Shown piece after piece: positions 27,453 through 36,708 of a stretch of 64,000 nucleotides of DNA (the stretch's first letter is position 1; each line of letters opens with the position of its first letter). The notes under the pieces are model-generated. The model did no database searches and had not been told where the DNA came from. It saw only the letters and a list, made by a program, of their open reading frames with translations. A program made the position numbers and the translations under genes. Source of the stretch: Sphingomonadales bacterium EhC05 (lineage in GTDB: Bacteria > Pseudomonadota > Alphaproteobacteria > Sphingomonadales > Sphingomonadaceae); NCBI GenBank assembly GCA_001650955.1, contig LXYP01000027.1:1-64000 (forward strand), given 5' to 3'.

Positions 27453-29126
27453 TCATTTACAGTTCGAACCCGGACCATTGTCGATATCCAGACAGCGACC
27501 ATCGATTTCATCTGCCGGGATTTTGATCCCGGCCATGGAAGCCAGAGTCGGCGCAATATCCACGGTCTTGACCGACATTGGCTGTTCGAAATGCTGTAGT
27601 CCCTGACGCCAGAACAGGATCGGCACCCGCCGGTCATAATCCCATGGACTGCCGTGAGTGGCGACATAGCCGCGCGCTGTGCTCGCGATCGGCGTCACCG
27701 CACGTTTCAGCAGGACAATGAAATCACCCGATCGATCAGGGTGATAAGATGCCCGCGCACGCTCAGCCAGACTCCATTCTTCAACCGCTCCGGTGGGCAT
27801 CGGCATGTCTTCAAGATCGGCCCCGTCGACAATCGTCTGGACCTGACGATGGGCCCGCAATAATCGCATGGCTTCGGCCTTCACTCGCGCCTTTTGCTCG
27901 GGCGCCAAATTCAGGCTGACATAATAATCACCGAACGGACTGTCGGCATATAACAATTGATCTTCCGTTTCGATCCCGAGATTTTCTCGCACCTGCGCCG
28001 CAATGCCCTTTGCATTGAGCATTGGATCAATCCGTTCCGCGTCCGGGACACCCTGGATGATCAGCCGCTCCGGCAGATCATGACCTCCGTGGTCGGCGGT
28101 CAGGACAGCGACATAGTCGATATTCTTTTCATCCAGATTTTTGAACAGTCGCCCGATCTGGCGATCGAGTTCGCCCATCTGAATGCACATTTCCAATCCT
28201 GCGGTACCAAAAGCATGGCCGATATAGTCTGTCGCCGAAAGACTGACCGACAATATGTCGGTGGCTTTGCCCTGGCCGAGTTTCATCGAATCGACCAAGC
28301 CATTCGCGACATTGATTGTGACATGGTCAAAATCCGGTGATCCGCGGAAAATGCGGCTGGCACCTTCCGGGCGTTGAAAGGCATAATCGCCGACCGACTT
28401 GCCATTGCCATGGCCGATTTTTTGCGTGCGCGCCTCGCAATGTTGCGGAACCGCATAAGGCGCCCGCGCCTTATCGATCGTGCCTGCGATATCTGCATTG
28501 ATCGCAGCCACAACAGGATCAAGGGCCCGGCCAGCTTGCGTTTCAAAGCCCTTGCCCTTCCACCAGTAAATCGCATCGGTTTTGCCCCCGCCCATCATCA
28601 GCGCGCCGCGGTCTTTGCCCGAGACCGCAACATTTTGTGATTCAGGCGAAACAAGCTTCACGCGTTCGCCCAGTGTCGGGACCAGAAGATGCCATGCCGA
28701 AGGCACATATTCGCCTTGGGTGGCTGCAGTGATATCCCCGAAACTAGTGCCTTCGATCCTTTCGTCTTCGGCACAATAGACGGTCTTGTCGTCGCGACCG
28801 ATGCTCAGGTCGATCCAGTTATTTGCGATGATACCGGCACGGCCGGGATGAACGCCGGTCATGATCGTGGCATGACCCGGGCAGGTTTCGGTCGCAGCAT
28901 GCGATTGATAGCCATTTGGGAAAACCGCACCCTGCGACAGACGCTTCAGACCGGCAGTAAATACTGACCGATACTCTGCAAATAGATCCGCGGAAAGCTG
29001 GTCTACGGAAATTGCCACAATGAGCTTCGGTTGGTCCGCGTCAGCCTCGTTATGATGTTCGGCACTGGCGGTGCCGCCAAATGCAATTAAACCGGTCAGG
29101 GCTGTAACTATGGAGAGTTTTCGCAC
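27453..29126 (-). CDS. secreted PafA-like alkaline phosphatase
   Basis: A 557-residue exported enzyme (signal peptide about 1-22, cut after ASA). It has the set of PafA-type monoesterase residues: metal Asp42 in AISVDQLSAD, nucleophile T81 in TCPGH, N102 in ANNWID, and K171/R173 in SGKDRGA. Further metal ligands are in TADHGGHD and SATDYIGHAFG. PafA enzymes are calcium-independent, product-tolerant periplasmic phosphatases. Substrate range is not readable. Divergent from the DsbD-type gene; no Pho box was recognised. Confidence 0.88.
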   Translation of the reverse strand: MRKLSIVTALTGLIAFGGTASAEHHNEADADQPKLIVAISVDQLSADLFAEYRSVFTAGLKRLSQGAVFPNGYQSHAATETCPGHATIMTGVHPGRAGIIANNWIDLSIGRDDKTVYCAEDERIEGTSFGDITAATQGEYVPSAWHLLVPTLGERVKLVSPESQNVAVSGKDRGALMMGGGKTDAIYWWKGKGFETQAGRALDPVVAAINADIAGTIDKARAPYAVPQHCEARTQKIGHGNGKSVGDYAFQRPEGASRIFRGSPDFDHVTINVANGLVDSMKLGQGKATDILSVSLSATDYIGHAFGTAGLEMCIQMGELDRQIGRLFKNLDEKNIDYVAVLTADHGGHDLPERLIIQGVPDAERIDPMLNAKGIAAQVRENLGIETEDQLLYADSPFGDYYVSLNLAPEQKARVKAEAMRLLRAHRQVQTIVDGADLEDMPMPTGAVEEWSLAERARASYHPDRSGDFIVLLKRAVTPIASTARGYVATHGSPWDYDRRVPILFWRQGLQHFEQPMSVKTVDIAPTLASMAGIKIPADEIDGRCLDIDNGPGSNCK

Positions 29127-29210
29127 GAATTATCCTCATTGATGAAAGCAGCTATGGAAAGCTGCAGAGCGATAGCCTAAATGCATCTAAACAGGAAATG
29201 GTGAGTTTTT

Positions 29211-31352
29211 ATGACATTTGATCTTCGGGCATTCTTGGTGATGGTTGCGCTGATATGGATGACGCTTGTCCAGCCAGCTCAGGCCCAAAATGCCTTGGGG
29301 TCGAACGGATTGAATGTTCCGGCCACGTTGGTCGCCGAATCGCAGAAAGTGCAAGCGGGACAAAGCGTTACGCTTGCGTTCGTTATGGAACCCAAACCGA
29401 CATGGCACGGCTATTGGGAAAACCCTGGTGACGCGGGCATTGGGATGAGTTTCAATTGGGACCTGCCTGCCGGCGTGTCGATTGGAAAACCGAGATTTCC
29501 AACCCCGGATACGCTGCTGATCTCAGGCATAATGAATTACATCTACAAGGGTGATTATGCAGTCCTGGTCAATCTGATTATTTCCGAGAAAGTCCCGCTG
29601 GGCAGCCTGCCGATTTCAGTGAAATCCGAGTGGCTGGCATGTACCGATGAGATTTGTGTACCCGAGCAAGACGAGTTATCGATAAACCTGACGGTGGTAA
29701 GCAAAGATGCGGCCGTATCACTCGACAACGCGTTCAACGCCTATCGAGAAGCACTCCCCCGTCCGCTGGGAAGCAAGGCGACATTTTCGGTCCGCGACGA
29801 TATTTTCCGCATCAGCATTCCGCTTCCAGAAAACGTAGATATCACCGATCCGCATTTCTTCGTCAAAGAGGACGGAATACTGGACTATGCCGCAGCGCAA
29901 AAGTTCAACCGCGATCGTGACAAGATCATCATTGAAACCGGCGCCCGCGGTGATTCCTTCGAGAGCATCAATGGTGTCCTGAAAATCGGTCCGCAGCGCG
30001 GCTTTGCCTTCAAAGCCATCCAGGGCGATGTGACAATGTCAGGAACCGCGATTGCAGCAGGTGGCGGAGACGGCGGAAATTTTATTGGTGGCGACGGCCA
30101 ATCTAATACGACTCTGCTCATCATCGCCCTCGGCGGCGCCATTCTCGGCGGTTTGTTGCTCAACCTTATGCCCTGTGTTTTTCCGATCCTCAGCCTGAAA
30201 GCGATGAGCCTCGCCAAAGCAGGCGGGGATCAAGCCATCGTCCGCCGTGACGCGCTGGCCTATACCGCAGGCGTTGTTCTGGTTGCGACAGCCCTTGGCG
30301 CGGTCCTGCTGGGCTTGCGAGCTAGCGGAGCCGCTGTGGGCTGGGCATTTCAGCTCCAGGACCCGCGCATCATTTTCGTCCTTCTCGCGCTCGTGACCGC
30401 AATCGGTTTCAATCTCGCTGGCATGTTTGAATTGCCCAATGTGAATTTCGGCAACAAGCTCGCCCAGAAAGACGGAGCGGTAGGATCCTTCTGGACCGGA
30501 GCGCTGGCAGCTTTTGTCGCGACTCCGTGTACAGGACCATTCATGGCCGCAGCGCTGGGTGCGACGATTGTCCTGCCGCCTGTTGCAGCGCTGCTGATTT
30601 TCGCCGGTCTTGGCGTGGGTCTGGCTTTGCCTTTCCTGCTCATTGCGTTTGTTCCGGCCATCCGCCGCCGCTTGCCAAAGCCAGGGCCTTGGCTGGACAG
30701 CTTTCGTAAGGCCATGGCCGTGCCGATGTTCCTGACCAGTATCGGACTGATCTGGTTGCTTGGTCGGCAAATCGGTACCGATGCGCTTGGCCTCTCGCTC
30801 ATGTTCCTTTTGCTGATCTCGTTACTATTATGGTGGTTTGGAGGCGGCCAAATGAACGGTCGATCTCGTGGAGCTTTAGCGACTATGGCGGTCATCGCAT
30901 CGCTGGCTGGCGGTATTGCTCTGCTCCCTAACGAGGAATCTATGGACAGCCAGAAACGGGCAACGGCAAGCACAGCGATCCTCCCCGGTGAACCCTTCAG
31001 TGAAGAGAGATTGTCAGAATTGCGAGCCTCGGGCCGACCCGTATTTGCCTATTTTACGGCTGATTGGTGCATCACCTGCAAGGCCAACGAAGCTGCGGCC
31101 ATTCAACGCACAGAAACCGCCGATATATTTGAATCGGCCAATGTCGCAGTTCTCGTGGGAGACTGGACAAGGCCAGATCCGGTGATCAGCAGATTTCTCG
31201 AAAAACATGGCCGCGCCGGTGTGCCGCTTTATCTCTATTACGCGCCGGGAGCAGAGCCGATTATCCTTCCACAGATTCTTACTGTCGCGACCCTGACCGA
31301 TCTCGTGAATGAACCGGTTGCAACCGCAAGCTTCACTCCCAGCAAAATTTGA
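29211..31352 (+). CDS. DsbD/ScsB-type thiol:disulfide interchange protein
   Basis: A 713-residue inner-membrane thiol transducer. After a signal sequence (about 1-25) comes a periplasmic domain with a reactive Cys pair in WLACTDEIC (C144, C149), a CcdA-like membrane domain with one Cys in NLMPCVFPI (C322) and another in ATPCTGPF (C440), and a C-terminal thioredoxin domain with WCITC (C620, C623). Electrons pass from cytoplasmic thioredoxin through the membrane pair to the periplasm. The long N-terminal domain resembles ScsB more than E. coli DsbD. The redoxin gene follows 13 bases later and is a likely partner. Confidence 0.9.
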   Translation: MTFDLRAFLVMVALIWMTLVQPAQAQNALGSNGLNVPATLVAESQKVQAGQSVTLAFVMEPKPTWHGYWENPGDAGIGMSFNWDLPAGVSIGKPRFPTPDTLLISGIMNYIYKGDYAVLVNLIISEKVPLGSLPISVKSEWLACTDEICVPEQDELSINLTVVSKDAAVSLDNAFNAYREALPRPLGSKATFSVRDDIFRISIPLPENVDITDPHFFVKEDGILDYAAAQKFNRDRDKIIIETGARGDSFESINGVLKIGPQRGFAFKAIQGDVTMSGTAIAAGGGDGGNFIGGDGQSNTTLLIIALGGAILGGLLLNLMPCVFPILSLKAMSLAKAGGDQAIVRRDALAYTAGVVLVATALGAVLLGLRASGAAVGWAFQLQDPRIIFVLLALVTAIGFNLAGMFELPNVNFGNKLAQKDGAVGSFWTGALAAFVATPCTGPFMAAALGATIVLPPVAALLIFAGLGVGLALPFLLIAFVPAIRRRLPKPGPWLDSFRKAMAVPMFLTSIGLIWLLGRQIGTDALGLSLMFLLLISLLLWWFGGGQMNGRSRGALATMAVIASLAGGIALLPNEESMDSQKRATASTAILPGEPFSEERLSELRASGRPVFAYFTADWCITCKANEAAAIQRTETADIFESANVAVLVGDWTRPDPVISRFLEKHGRAGVPLYLYYAPGAEPIILPQILTVATLTDLVNEPVATASFTPSKI

Positions 31353-31365
31353 CCGGAGAATATCA

Positions 31366-31980
31366 ATGCAGATCTTGAAGAGTTTTTCCATCGCAGCAAT
31401 AGCCGCCGTCACGCTCGCTACACCTCTCGCCGCCGCCCAAAAAATCGGTTCCGTTGCTCAGGATTTCAAGCTCACTGATGTGAACGGGAAGACGGTGCAA
31501 CTCTCCCAATTTCGCGGCAAGACGGTGGTTTTGGAATGGCATAATCCAGGCTGCCCCTTTGTTGTCAAACATTATGAGAGCGGCAATATGCAAGCGACCC
31601 AGAAGGCAGCCCGGGCCCAGGGGGCCGTCTGGTTGACCATCAATAGCGGAGCCCAAGGGAAGCAAGGTCATATGTCCGGCGCTGAAGCTAAAATAATGAT
31701 GGCGACGCAAAAATTCCAATCCAGCAATTATCTGCTCGATTCCAAAGGCTTGGTTGGCAAAGCCTATTCAGCGAAAACAACGCCGCACATGTATATAATC
31801 AATGGTGTCGGGAAATTGGTCTATCAAGGCGGCATTGATGACAAGCCGACCGCCAATCAGAGGGATATCGAAGGGGCCCGCAATCATGTGACTGCTGCCC
31901 TCACAGAGTTGAAGGCCGGAAAATCCGTCAGTGTGGCGCAGTCCCGGCCCTATGGCTGTTCAGTAAAATACGCCAGTTGA
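31366..31980 (+). CDS. periplasmic redoxin (thioredoxin-fold)
   Basis: A 204-residue protein with a signal peptide (about 1-24, cut after LAAA) and a preceding GGAGA. A peroxiredoxin/AhpC-like fold is shown by VAQDFKLTDVNGKTVQLSQFRGKTVVLEW, then NPGCPFVVKHYESGNM with the active Cys63 (single Cys-Pro-Phe, no CxxC). A second conserved Cys198 is near the end in YGCSVKY and may be the resolving Cys. The gene follows the DsbD-like transducer, whose C-terminal domain could keep it reduced. Confidence 0.85.
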   Translation: MQILKSFSIAAIAAVTLATPLAAAQKIGSVAQDFKLTDVNGKTVQLSQFRGKTVVLEWHNPGCPFVVKHYESGNMQATQKAARAQGAVWLTINSGAQGKQGHMSGAEAKIMMATQKFQSSNYLLDSKGLVGKAYSAKTTPHMYIINGVGKLVYQGGIDDKPTANQRDIEGARNHVTAALTELKAGKSVSVAQSRPYGCSVKYAS

Positions 31981-32000
31981 GCGATGATTTATGCAAATAA

Positions 32001-32044
32001 AGCAGGACTGACGCGCGATACTCTACTGGCGCGCCAGCCCTGCT
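32001..32044 (+). repeat. long inverted repeat after the thiol-redox operon
   Basis: AGCAGGACTGACGCGC and GCGCGCCAGCCCTGCT form a 16-position stem with 14 pairs across a 12-base loop, 20 bases after the redoxin stop. The following sequence is C-rich rather than T-rich, so Rho-independent termination is doubtful; a 3'-stabilising or processing hairpin is likelier. Confidence 0.45.
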
Positions 32045-32243
32045 CCCCCTGGATCCGATCTGCGGACAAACGGCTTACAAACCCCCTGTAGTCGCTCATC
32101 AAATCGCGATCAGAACCCAACTGCTCAACTTGAACAAATTTTGTGCCTTATATTTTGGGAGACAGGTTCATCATGAAAGAGGAACCTGCCTCCCGGTTTT
32201 GCCGACGACGTGCGACCCTGACTAGAGGCGCCGCCGGTAAAAC

Positions 32244-32630
32244 TCATATTCCGACAAGATCGAATTTCTTGCTGCCATTCGCTGCAACAAGCTGGATTCC
32301 CTGGGTTCCCGACAAACCCAATAGCGGAATGGATTTTTCATATCTTTCTGTTTCCACAGGCAAATCATCATTGGCGGCATTACGGACTTCCGATACGATT
32401 TCAATCCTGAGATATGCCGGCCGATTGCCTCCCAAAGCTGGAAGCAAACGAACATCCTCACCATTTGCCGGTGCGGGGCCGGACACAACCAGATATAATC
32501 CCTGGCCAACGGACGGTCCCGAACGTAATTCCGCATAATCAGCCTCAACAGCATTCGTCCGCGTAGATCTCTCGAGAACACAACTATGTCCGGACTTCAT
32601 TTCTTCATCTAACTTGACAACACGCTCCAT
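32244..32630 (-). CDS. orphan hypothetical protein
   Basis: A 128-residue protein beginning MERVVKLDEEMKSGHSCVLE, with AGAGG four bases before the ATG. It has no signal peptide or membrane span. The middle and C-terminal parts alternate hydrophobic and polar residues as beta strands (GQGLYLVVSGPA, RPAYLRIEIVSEV, GTQGIQLVAANGSKKFDLVGI). I recognise no family, and it has no obvious operon partner: it lies between the redoxin gene and the lipidated methyltransferase gene. Its codon pattern looks protein-like, but it remains moderately uncertain. Confidence 0.5.
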   Translation of the reverse strand: MERVVKLDEEMKSGHSCVLERSTRTNAVEADYAELRSGPSVGQGLYLVVSGPAPANGEDVRLLPALGGNRPAYLRIEIVSEVRNAANDDLPVETERYEKSIPLLGLSGTQGIQLVAANGSKKFDLVGI

Positions 32631-32936
32631 TGGGCCTCTCGATTGACCATTTCAGGCGTAAACTTTCTGCCGTCTTCGCGGTGTTGATGTTCAAAATATT
32701 ATATATCAGTTATATCTACGCGACCTGTGTAAAACCCACTAGACCAACCCCAGATGAACAGTAATGTAAAATGATGTAATCTCTCGTATCGCATTGATAT
32801 TATATTACAATATTATGCAACTTTCGCCTAGTATCATGGAGCGAATGGAGATTTGATGTTTACAACCCTAATTTTTGGCGAGAATCGACCTGGATTTCCC
32901 ATATGATCGATTCGATTTTGGGCCGAGGCAGACCAT
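32631..32936. other. AT-rich gene-free stretch
   Basis: About 306 bp of strongly AT-rich DNA upstream of the orphan gene at 32244-32630. It contains short AT palindromic patches, such as ATATTATATTACAATATTAT, but no clear promoter, RNA or terminator. A 16-codon frame at 32854 after a GGAG is too short to call. Confidence 0.3.
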
Positions 32937-33740
32937 TTAATTGGGTTTTCGAAACCTCATCGTGAAGCGATCCGTCTTTCCGCGCACCGCCATATCAAAA
33001 ACATTCTTGTCCAAATCATCCGCCGGGTTAGTGAACATATTGCTTTCGGCTTCCAGCACAAAGCCAGCCCTTGCAAAATCAGCTCTGACGACATCGGGGT
33101 TTATCCGGTGTGTTTTTTCAACCACCGCTCGCGTTTCGCCGGCACCCCCGACATGATCAATCACGGCAACGATACCGCCCGGCTTCATTCCAGTATATAG
33201 CTTGGTCAAGAAGGCCGCTGGGTCCATCCGTTTTACTTTATACTGTTCACTCTCCCAATAGAGATCATGGTAAATCAGATGCATCATGGCGAAATCCAAA
33301 GTTTCTGCATCGGGCGTATATTCATAAAGCTGCGCGGCAACGAGAGAGACGTTGGGCTGTCGACCCGTCACATCGGCCCATTTGGCTTTAGCTGCATCGC
33401 TGGAGACAAATTGCGGCGGGTTTACCGCGATGACGGACCCCGTCGGACCGATTGCGCGGCCCAAAATTTCACTATAATATCCACCTCCAGCGAAGATATC
33501 GAGCACCGCGTCTCCCGATTCCAGACCCATGAAAGCCAATACCTCAGCTGGCTTGCGGCTCACATCGAGTTTTGCATCAGCTTCATCTCTACCCGGAGCT
33601 GAGACAGCTTGAGTGAAATTGGAAGGTGAAGGTGAAGATGCAGCGAGCGATGAGGCAGGCGCCATTTCTCCACTCTCCATCGCGCAAGCACTAAGCACCA
33701 ATATTGAAACAGACATTGTGATCAAAAAAGGCCGACGCAT
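32937..33740 (-). CDS. lipoprotein-anchored methyltransferase-like protein
   Basis: A 267-residue protein starting MRRPFLITMSVSILVLSAC, a lipobox LSAC ending at about Cys19, with AGAGGAAAG upstream. After a Ser/Pro-rich linker it has a class I methyltransferase Rossmann core: VLDIFAGGGYYSEILGRAIGPTGSVIAVN, AMMHLIYHDLYW and GGIVAVIDHVGG. Because the protein should be lipid-anchored outside the cytoplasm, where SAM is not known to be available, it may bind another ligand or use the fold differently. It lies downstream of uvrB with a 110-base gap and could be in the same operon. Confidence 0.75.
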   Translation of the reverse strand: MRRPFLITMSVSILVLSACAMESGEMAPASSLAASSPSPSNFTQAVSAPGRDEADAKLDVSRKPAEVLAFMGLESGDAVLDIFAGGGYYSEILGRAIGPTGSVIAVNPPQFVSSDAAKAKWADVTGRQPNVSLVAAQLYEYTPDAETLDFAMMHLIYHDLYWESEQYKVKRMDPAAFLTKLYTGMKPGGIVAVIDHVGGAGETRAVVEKTHRINPDVVRADFARAGFVLEAESNMFTNPADDLDKNVFDMAVRGKTDRFTMRFRKPN

Positions 33741-33850
33741 GATTTCTTTCCTCTCGATAATGATTCGAAACATGGGCTGGTTCTGTTCGACGTGCAAGCA
33801 GTCGTTATGACCTTGGTCGCTGCAGAACAGACGTTGGTCGAATGATTTAT

Positions 33851-36034
33851 CTAGCTCATCTTGCGCTGACTGCTCCGTCCATATTTGCCCTTGCGCGTGC
33901 CTGGCCGGCCTTCCGTCGCGCGCCCTTTAGGTTGAGCTACTTGCAGGTCTGCAGGCAGGCCCAGTTCATCAGCCTCAAGCTTGCGGATCTCGTCCCGCAG
34001 ACGGCCTGCTTCCTCAAATTCGAGATCCGCAGCGGCGTCGCGCATGCGCTTCTCAAGGCTCTCAATATGACTGCGCAAATTATGACCAACAAGATGCTCG
34101 GTATCGCCGTCAATCGGCACAGTGACCATATCTTTCGACGCGACATGTGCGATGATGTCACCGATATTTTTCTTGATCGAGGTCGGCGTGATGCCGTGTT
34201 CCGTGTTGTAGGCCACCTGCTTTTCGCGGCGGCGACCGGTTTCGTTCAGTGCCCGCTCCATGCTGCCCGTCATGCGGTCAGCGTAAAGAATAACACGGCC
34301 ATCAACATTGCGCGCAGCGCGTCCGATGGTTTGGATGAGCGACGTTTCGCTGCGCAAGAACCCTTCCTTGTCGGCATCGAGAATGGCGACCAGCCCGCAT
34401 TCCGGGATATCAAGCCCTTCCCGCAGCAAGTTAATCCCGACCAGAACATCATATACGCCCAACCGCAAATCGCGGATCAGCTCGATCCGCTCCAATGTTT
34501 CGACATCGCTATGCATGTAACGGACTTTGATGCCGGCTTCGTGCATAAACTCTGTCAGATCTTCGGACATCCGCTTGGTGAGCGTTGTTATCAGCGTGCG
34601 ATAGCCCTGCGCGGTTACTTTGCGGCATTCATTAATGACGTCGTCGACCTGATCTTCGACGGGTTTGATTTCGACGGGTGGATCAATCAGGCCAGTCGGA
34701 CGAATGACTTGTTCGCTGAAGACACCGCCCGTCTGCTCCATCTCCCATTTGCCTGGCGTCGCAGATACGCTGACGGTTTGCGGGCGCATAGCATCCCACT
34801 CGTTGAACCGCAGCGGCCGGTTGTCGATGCAGCTGGGCAAGCGAAACCCGTATTCGGCCAGGTTGATCTTCCGGCGGTGATCGCCTTTGGACATGGCGCC
34901 GATTTGCGGAACCGTCTGATGGCTTTCGTCGACAAACAGCAGCGCATTATCTGGCAGATATTCAAACAGGGTCGGTGGCGGCTCGCCGGGCAGCCGACCT
35001 GTCAGGAAACGTGAATAATTTTCAATGCCGGCACAGCTGCCGGTGGCCGCGATCATCTCGAGATCGAAATTGGTCCGTTGTTCCAGCCGCTGATGTTCGA
35101 TCAGCTTGCCTTCTGCTTCCAGTTCCTTGAGCCGGACGGCAAGCTCCAGCTTGATCGCTTCCATCGCCTGCTTCATCGTCGGCCCCGGCGTGACATGATG
35201 CGAGTTGGCGTAGACTCGCACCCGATCGAGACTGGCACCCTTTTTCCCGGTCAAGGGATCAAATTCGACAATCTCTTCAATCTCGTCACCGAAGAATGAT
35301 ATCCGCCACGCCATATCTTCATAATGCGATGGAAAAATCTCCAGATTATCGCCTCGCACGCGAAAGTTCCCACGCGCAAAGGCCTGATCATTGCGTTTAT
35401 ATTGCAACGACACCAGCTTGCGGATGATATCCCGCTGGTCGACCGATTGCTCTTTCTTGAGATCGAAAATCATCGCCGAATAGGTCTCGACCGAACCGAT
35501 ACCGTAAAGACAGGAGACCGACGCCACGATAATCACATCATCGCGTTCCAGCAGGGATCGGGTGGCGCTGTGCCGCATCCGATCGATTGCTTCGTTCACC
35601 GAGCTTTCTTTCTCGATATAGGTGTCCGACCGTGCGACATAGGCTTCGGGCTGGTAATAATCATAATAGCTGACGAAATATTCGACAGCATTATCAGGAA
35701 AGAAGTTCTTAAACTCGCCATAGAGCTGCGCGGCCAAAATCTTGTTTGGCGCAAGAATCAGCGCCGGTCGCTGCAGTTTTTCGATGAGCTTTGCCATCGT
35801 AAATGTCTTGCCCGAGCCAGTGACTCCCAGCAGCACTTGATCGCGTTCTTCCGCCAACATGCCATCAATAAGCTCCTTGATCGCCGTGGGCTGGTCACCG
35901 GCAGGATCAAAATCGCTGACCAGGTTGAAACTTCTGCCACCTTCGGATTTATCAGGTCGTATGGGCTTGTGCGGAACAAAATTCTCGTCGGTATTGGGTT
36001 CCGCCAAACCTTCTCGGATCACTAGCTGGGTCAT
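33851..36034 (-). CDS. uvrB: excinuclease ABC subunit B
   Basis: A 727-residue UvrB. The Walker A GVTGSGKT is at 70-77, the beta-hairpin lies around [25 protein letters not shown], the DEAD-like helicase motif is VDESHQ, and the C-terminal UVR motif is seen in the [26 protein letters not shown] coiled coil. UvrB is the core of nucleotide excision repair, loading damaged DNA with UvrA and recruiting UvrC. The start was set at the ATG of MTQLVIRE, in which a TTG six codons earlier is possible. Divergent from the DUF3617 lipoprotein. Confidence 0.98.
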   Translation of the reverse strand: MTQLVIREGLAEPNTDENFVPHKPIRPDKSEGGRSFNLVSDFDPAGDQPTAIKELIDGMLAEERDQVLLGVTGSGKTFTMAKLIEKLQRPALILAPNKILAAQLYGEFKNFFPDNAVEYFVSYYDYYQPEAYVARSDTYIEKESSVNEAIDRMRHSATRSLLERDDVIIVASVSCLYGIGSVETYSAMIFDLKKEQSVDQRDIIRKLVSLQYKRNDQAFARGNFRVRGDNLEIFPSHYEDMAWRISFFGDEIEEIVEFDPLTGKKGASLDRVRVYANSHHVTPGPTMKQAMEAIKLELAVRLKELEAEGKLIEHQRLEQRTNFDLEMIAATGSCAGIENYSRFLTGRLPGEPPPTLFEYLPDNALLFVDESHQTVPQIGAMSKGDHRRKINLAEYGFRLPSCIDNRPLRFNEWDAMRPQTVSVSATPGKWEMEQTGGVFSEQVIRPTGLIDPPVEIKPVEDQVDDVINECRKVTAQGYRTLITTLTKRMSEDLTEFMHEAGIKVRYMHSDVETLERIELIRDLRLGVYDVLVGINLLREGLDIPECGLVAILDADKEGFLRSETSLIQTIGRAARNVDGRVILYADRMTGSMERALNETGRRREKQVAYNTEHGITPTSIKKNIGDIIAHVASKDMVTVPIDGDTEHLVGHNLRSHIESLEKRMRDAAADLEFEEAGRLRDEIRKLEADELGLPADLQVAQPKGRATEGRPGTRKGKYGRSSQRKMS

Positions 36035-36161
36035 CCTTGAGATATGGAACAAAAAGGGTCCATTGTCATCTTATGATTTCGGTTTTTAGTTCGAAAATTT
36101 ACAAGCCAGTTCGCAGTCGCTATATCTTGCCCGGGTGCAAAATTTGATGGGGAACTTATTT

Positions 36162-36704
36162 GTGAACAAGATGATATTTTCGATTGCCAGCGTTGCGTTG
36201 CTTGCAGGCTGTTCAGACAGCGGTGCGGATACTGATGGTGATGGCATAATCACGGCTGAAGAAGTCGCAACAGAGATAAATAATGTCGCACTGGAACCCG
36301 GCGAATGGGAAAACCGGGTCGAGATCGTCGACGTCAGTCTCGAGGGCCTGCCCGAAGGTGCTCCGGCTGGCATGATGGACCGGATGAAGGGCACGGTCAC
36401 GACAACAAAATCCTGCATCACTCCGGAGCAGGCCGAAAATCCAGGGGCTAATTTTTTTGCCGCGCAGGAAGAAACAAACTGCGAGGTCAAGAAATTTAAC
36501 ATGAGCGGTGGCTCTGTTTCGTCGGAAATGGTCTGCACCAACATGGGCGGCGCACCGGGGAACATGACATTGGCAATGGATGGTCAATATGGTTCAGGCG
36601 ACTATGATATGACCATGACGATGAATGGCGGCGCGAATGGCATGCAAATGAACATGACGGCCAAAAGCAGCGGCAAACGAATTGGCGAATGTCCTGCAGG
36701 TTGA
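36162..36704 (+). CDS. DUF3617-type lipoprotein with an EF-hand loop
   Basis: A 180-residue lipoprotein starting at GTG after GGGGA (VNKMIFSIASVALLAGC, lipobox Cys17). Residues 23-34 read DTDGDGIITAEE, a perfect 12-residue EF-hand calcium loop (Asp 1, 3, 5, Gly 6, Ile 8, Glu 12). A DUF3617-like body follows (LEPGEWENRVEIVDVSLEG, CITPEQA, CEVKKFNMSGG). DUF3617 proteins are common, poorly studied sphingomonad exported proteins. The single EF-hand next to the lipid anchor is unusual. The next gene overlaps or abuts by a few bases. Confidence 0.75.
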   Translation: MNKMIFSIASVALLAGCSDSGADTDGDGIITAEEVATEINNVALEPGEWENRVEIVDVSLEGLPEGAPAGMMDRMKGTVTTTKSCITPEQAENPGANFFAAQEETNCEVKKFNMSGGSVSSEMVCTNMGGAPGNMTLAMDGQYGSGDYDMTMTMNGGANGMQMNMTAKSSGKRIGECPAG

Positions 36705-36708
36705 TTCG

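Noticed and set aside
33842-35014. long plus-strand open frame opposite uvrB
   Set aside because: It mirrors the codon structure of uvrB, has no family resemblance and its translation is rich in His/Arg/Gln as expected of an antisense shadow.
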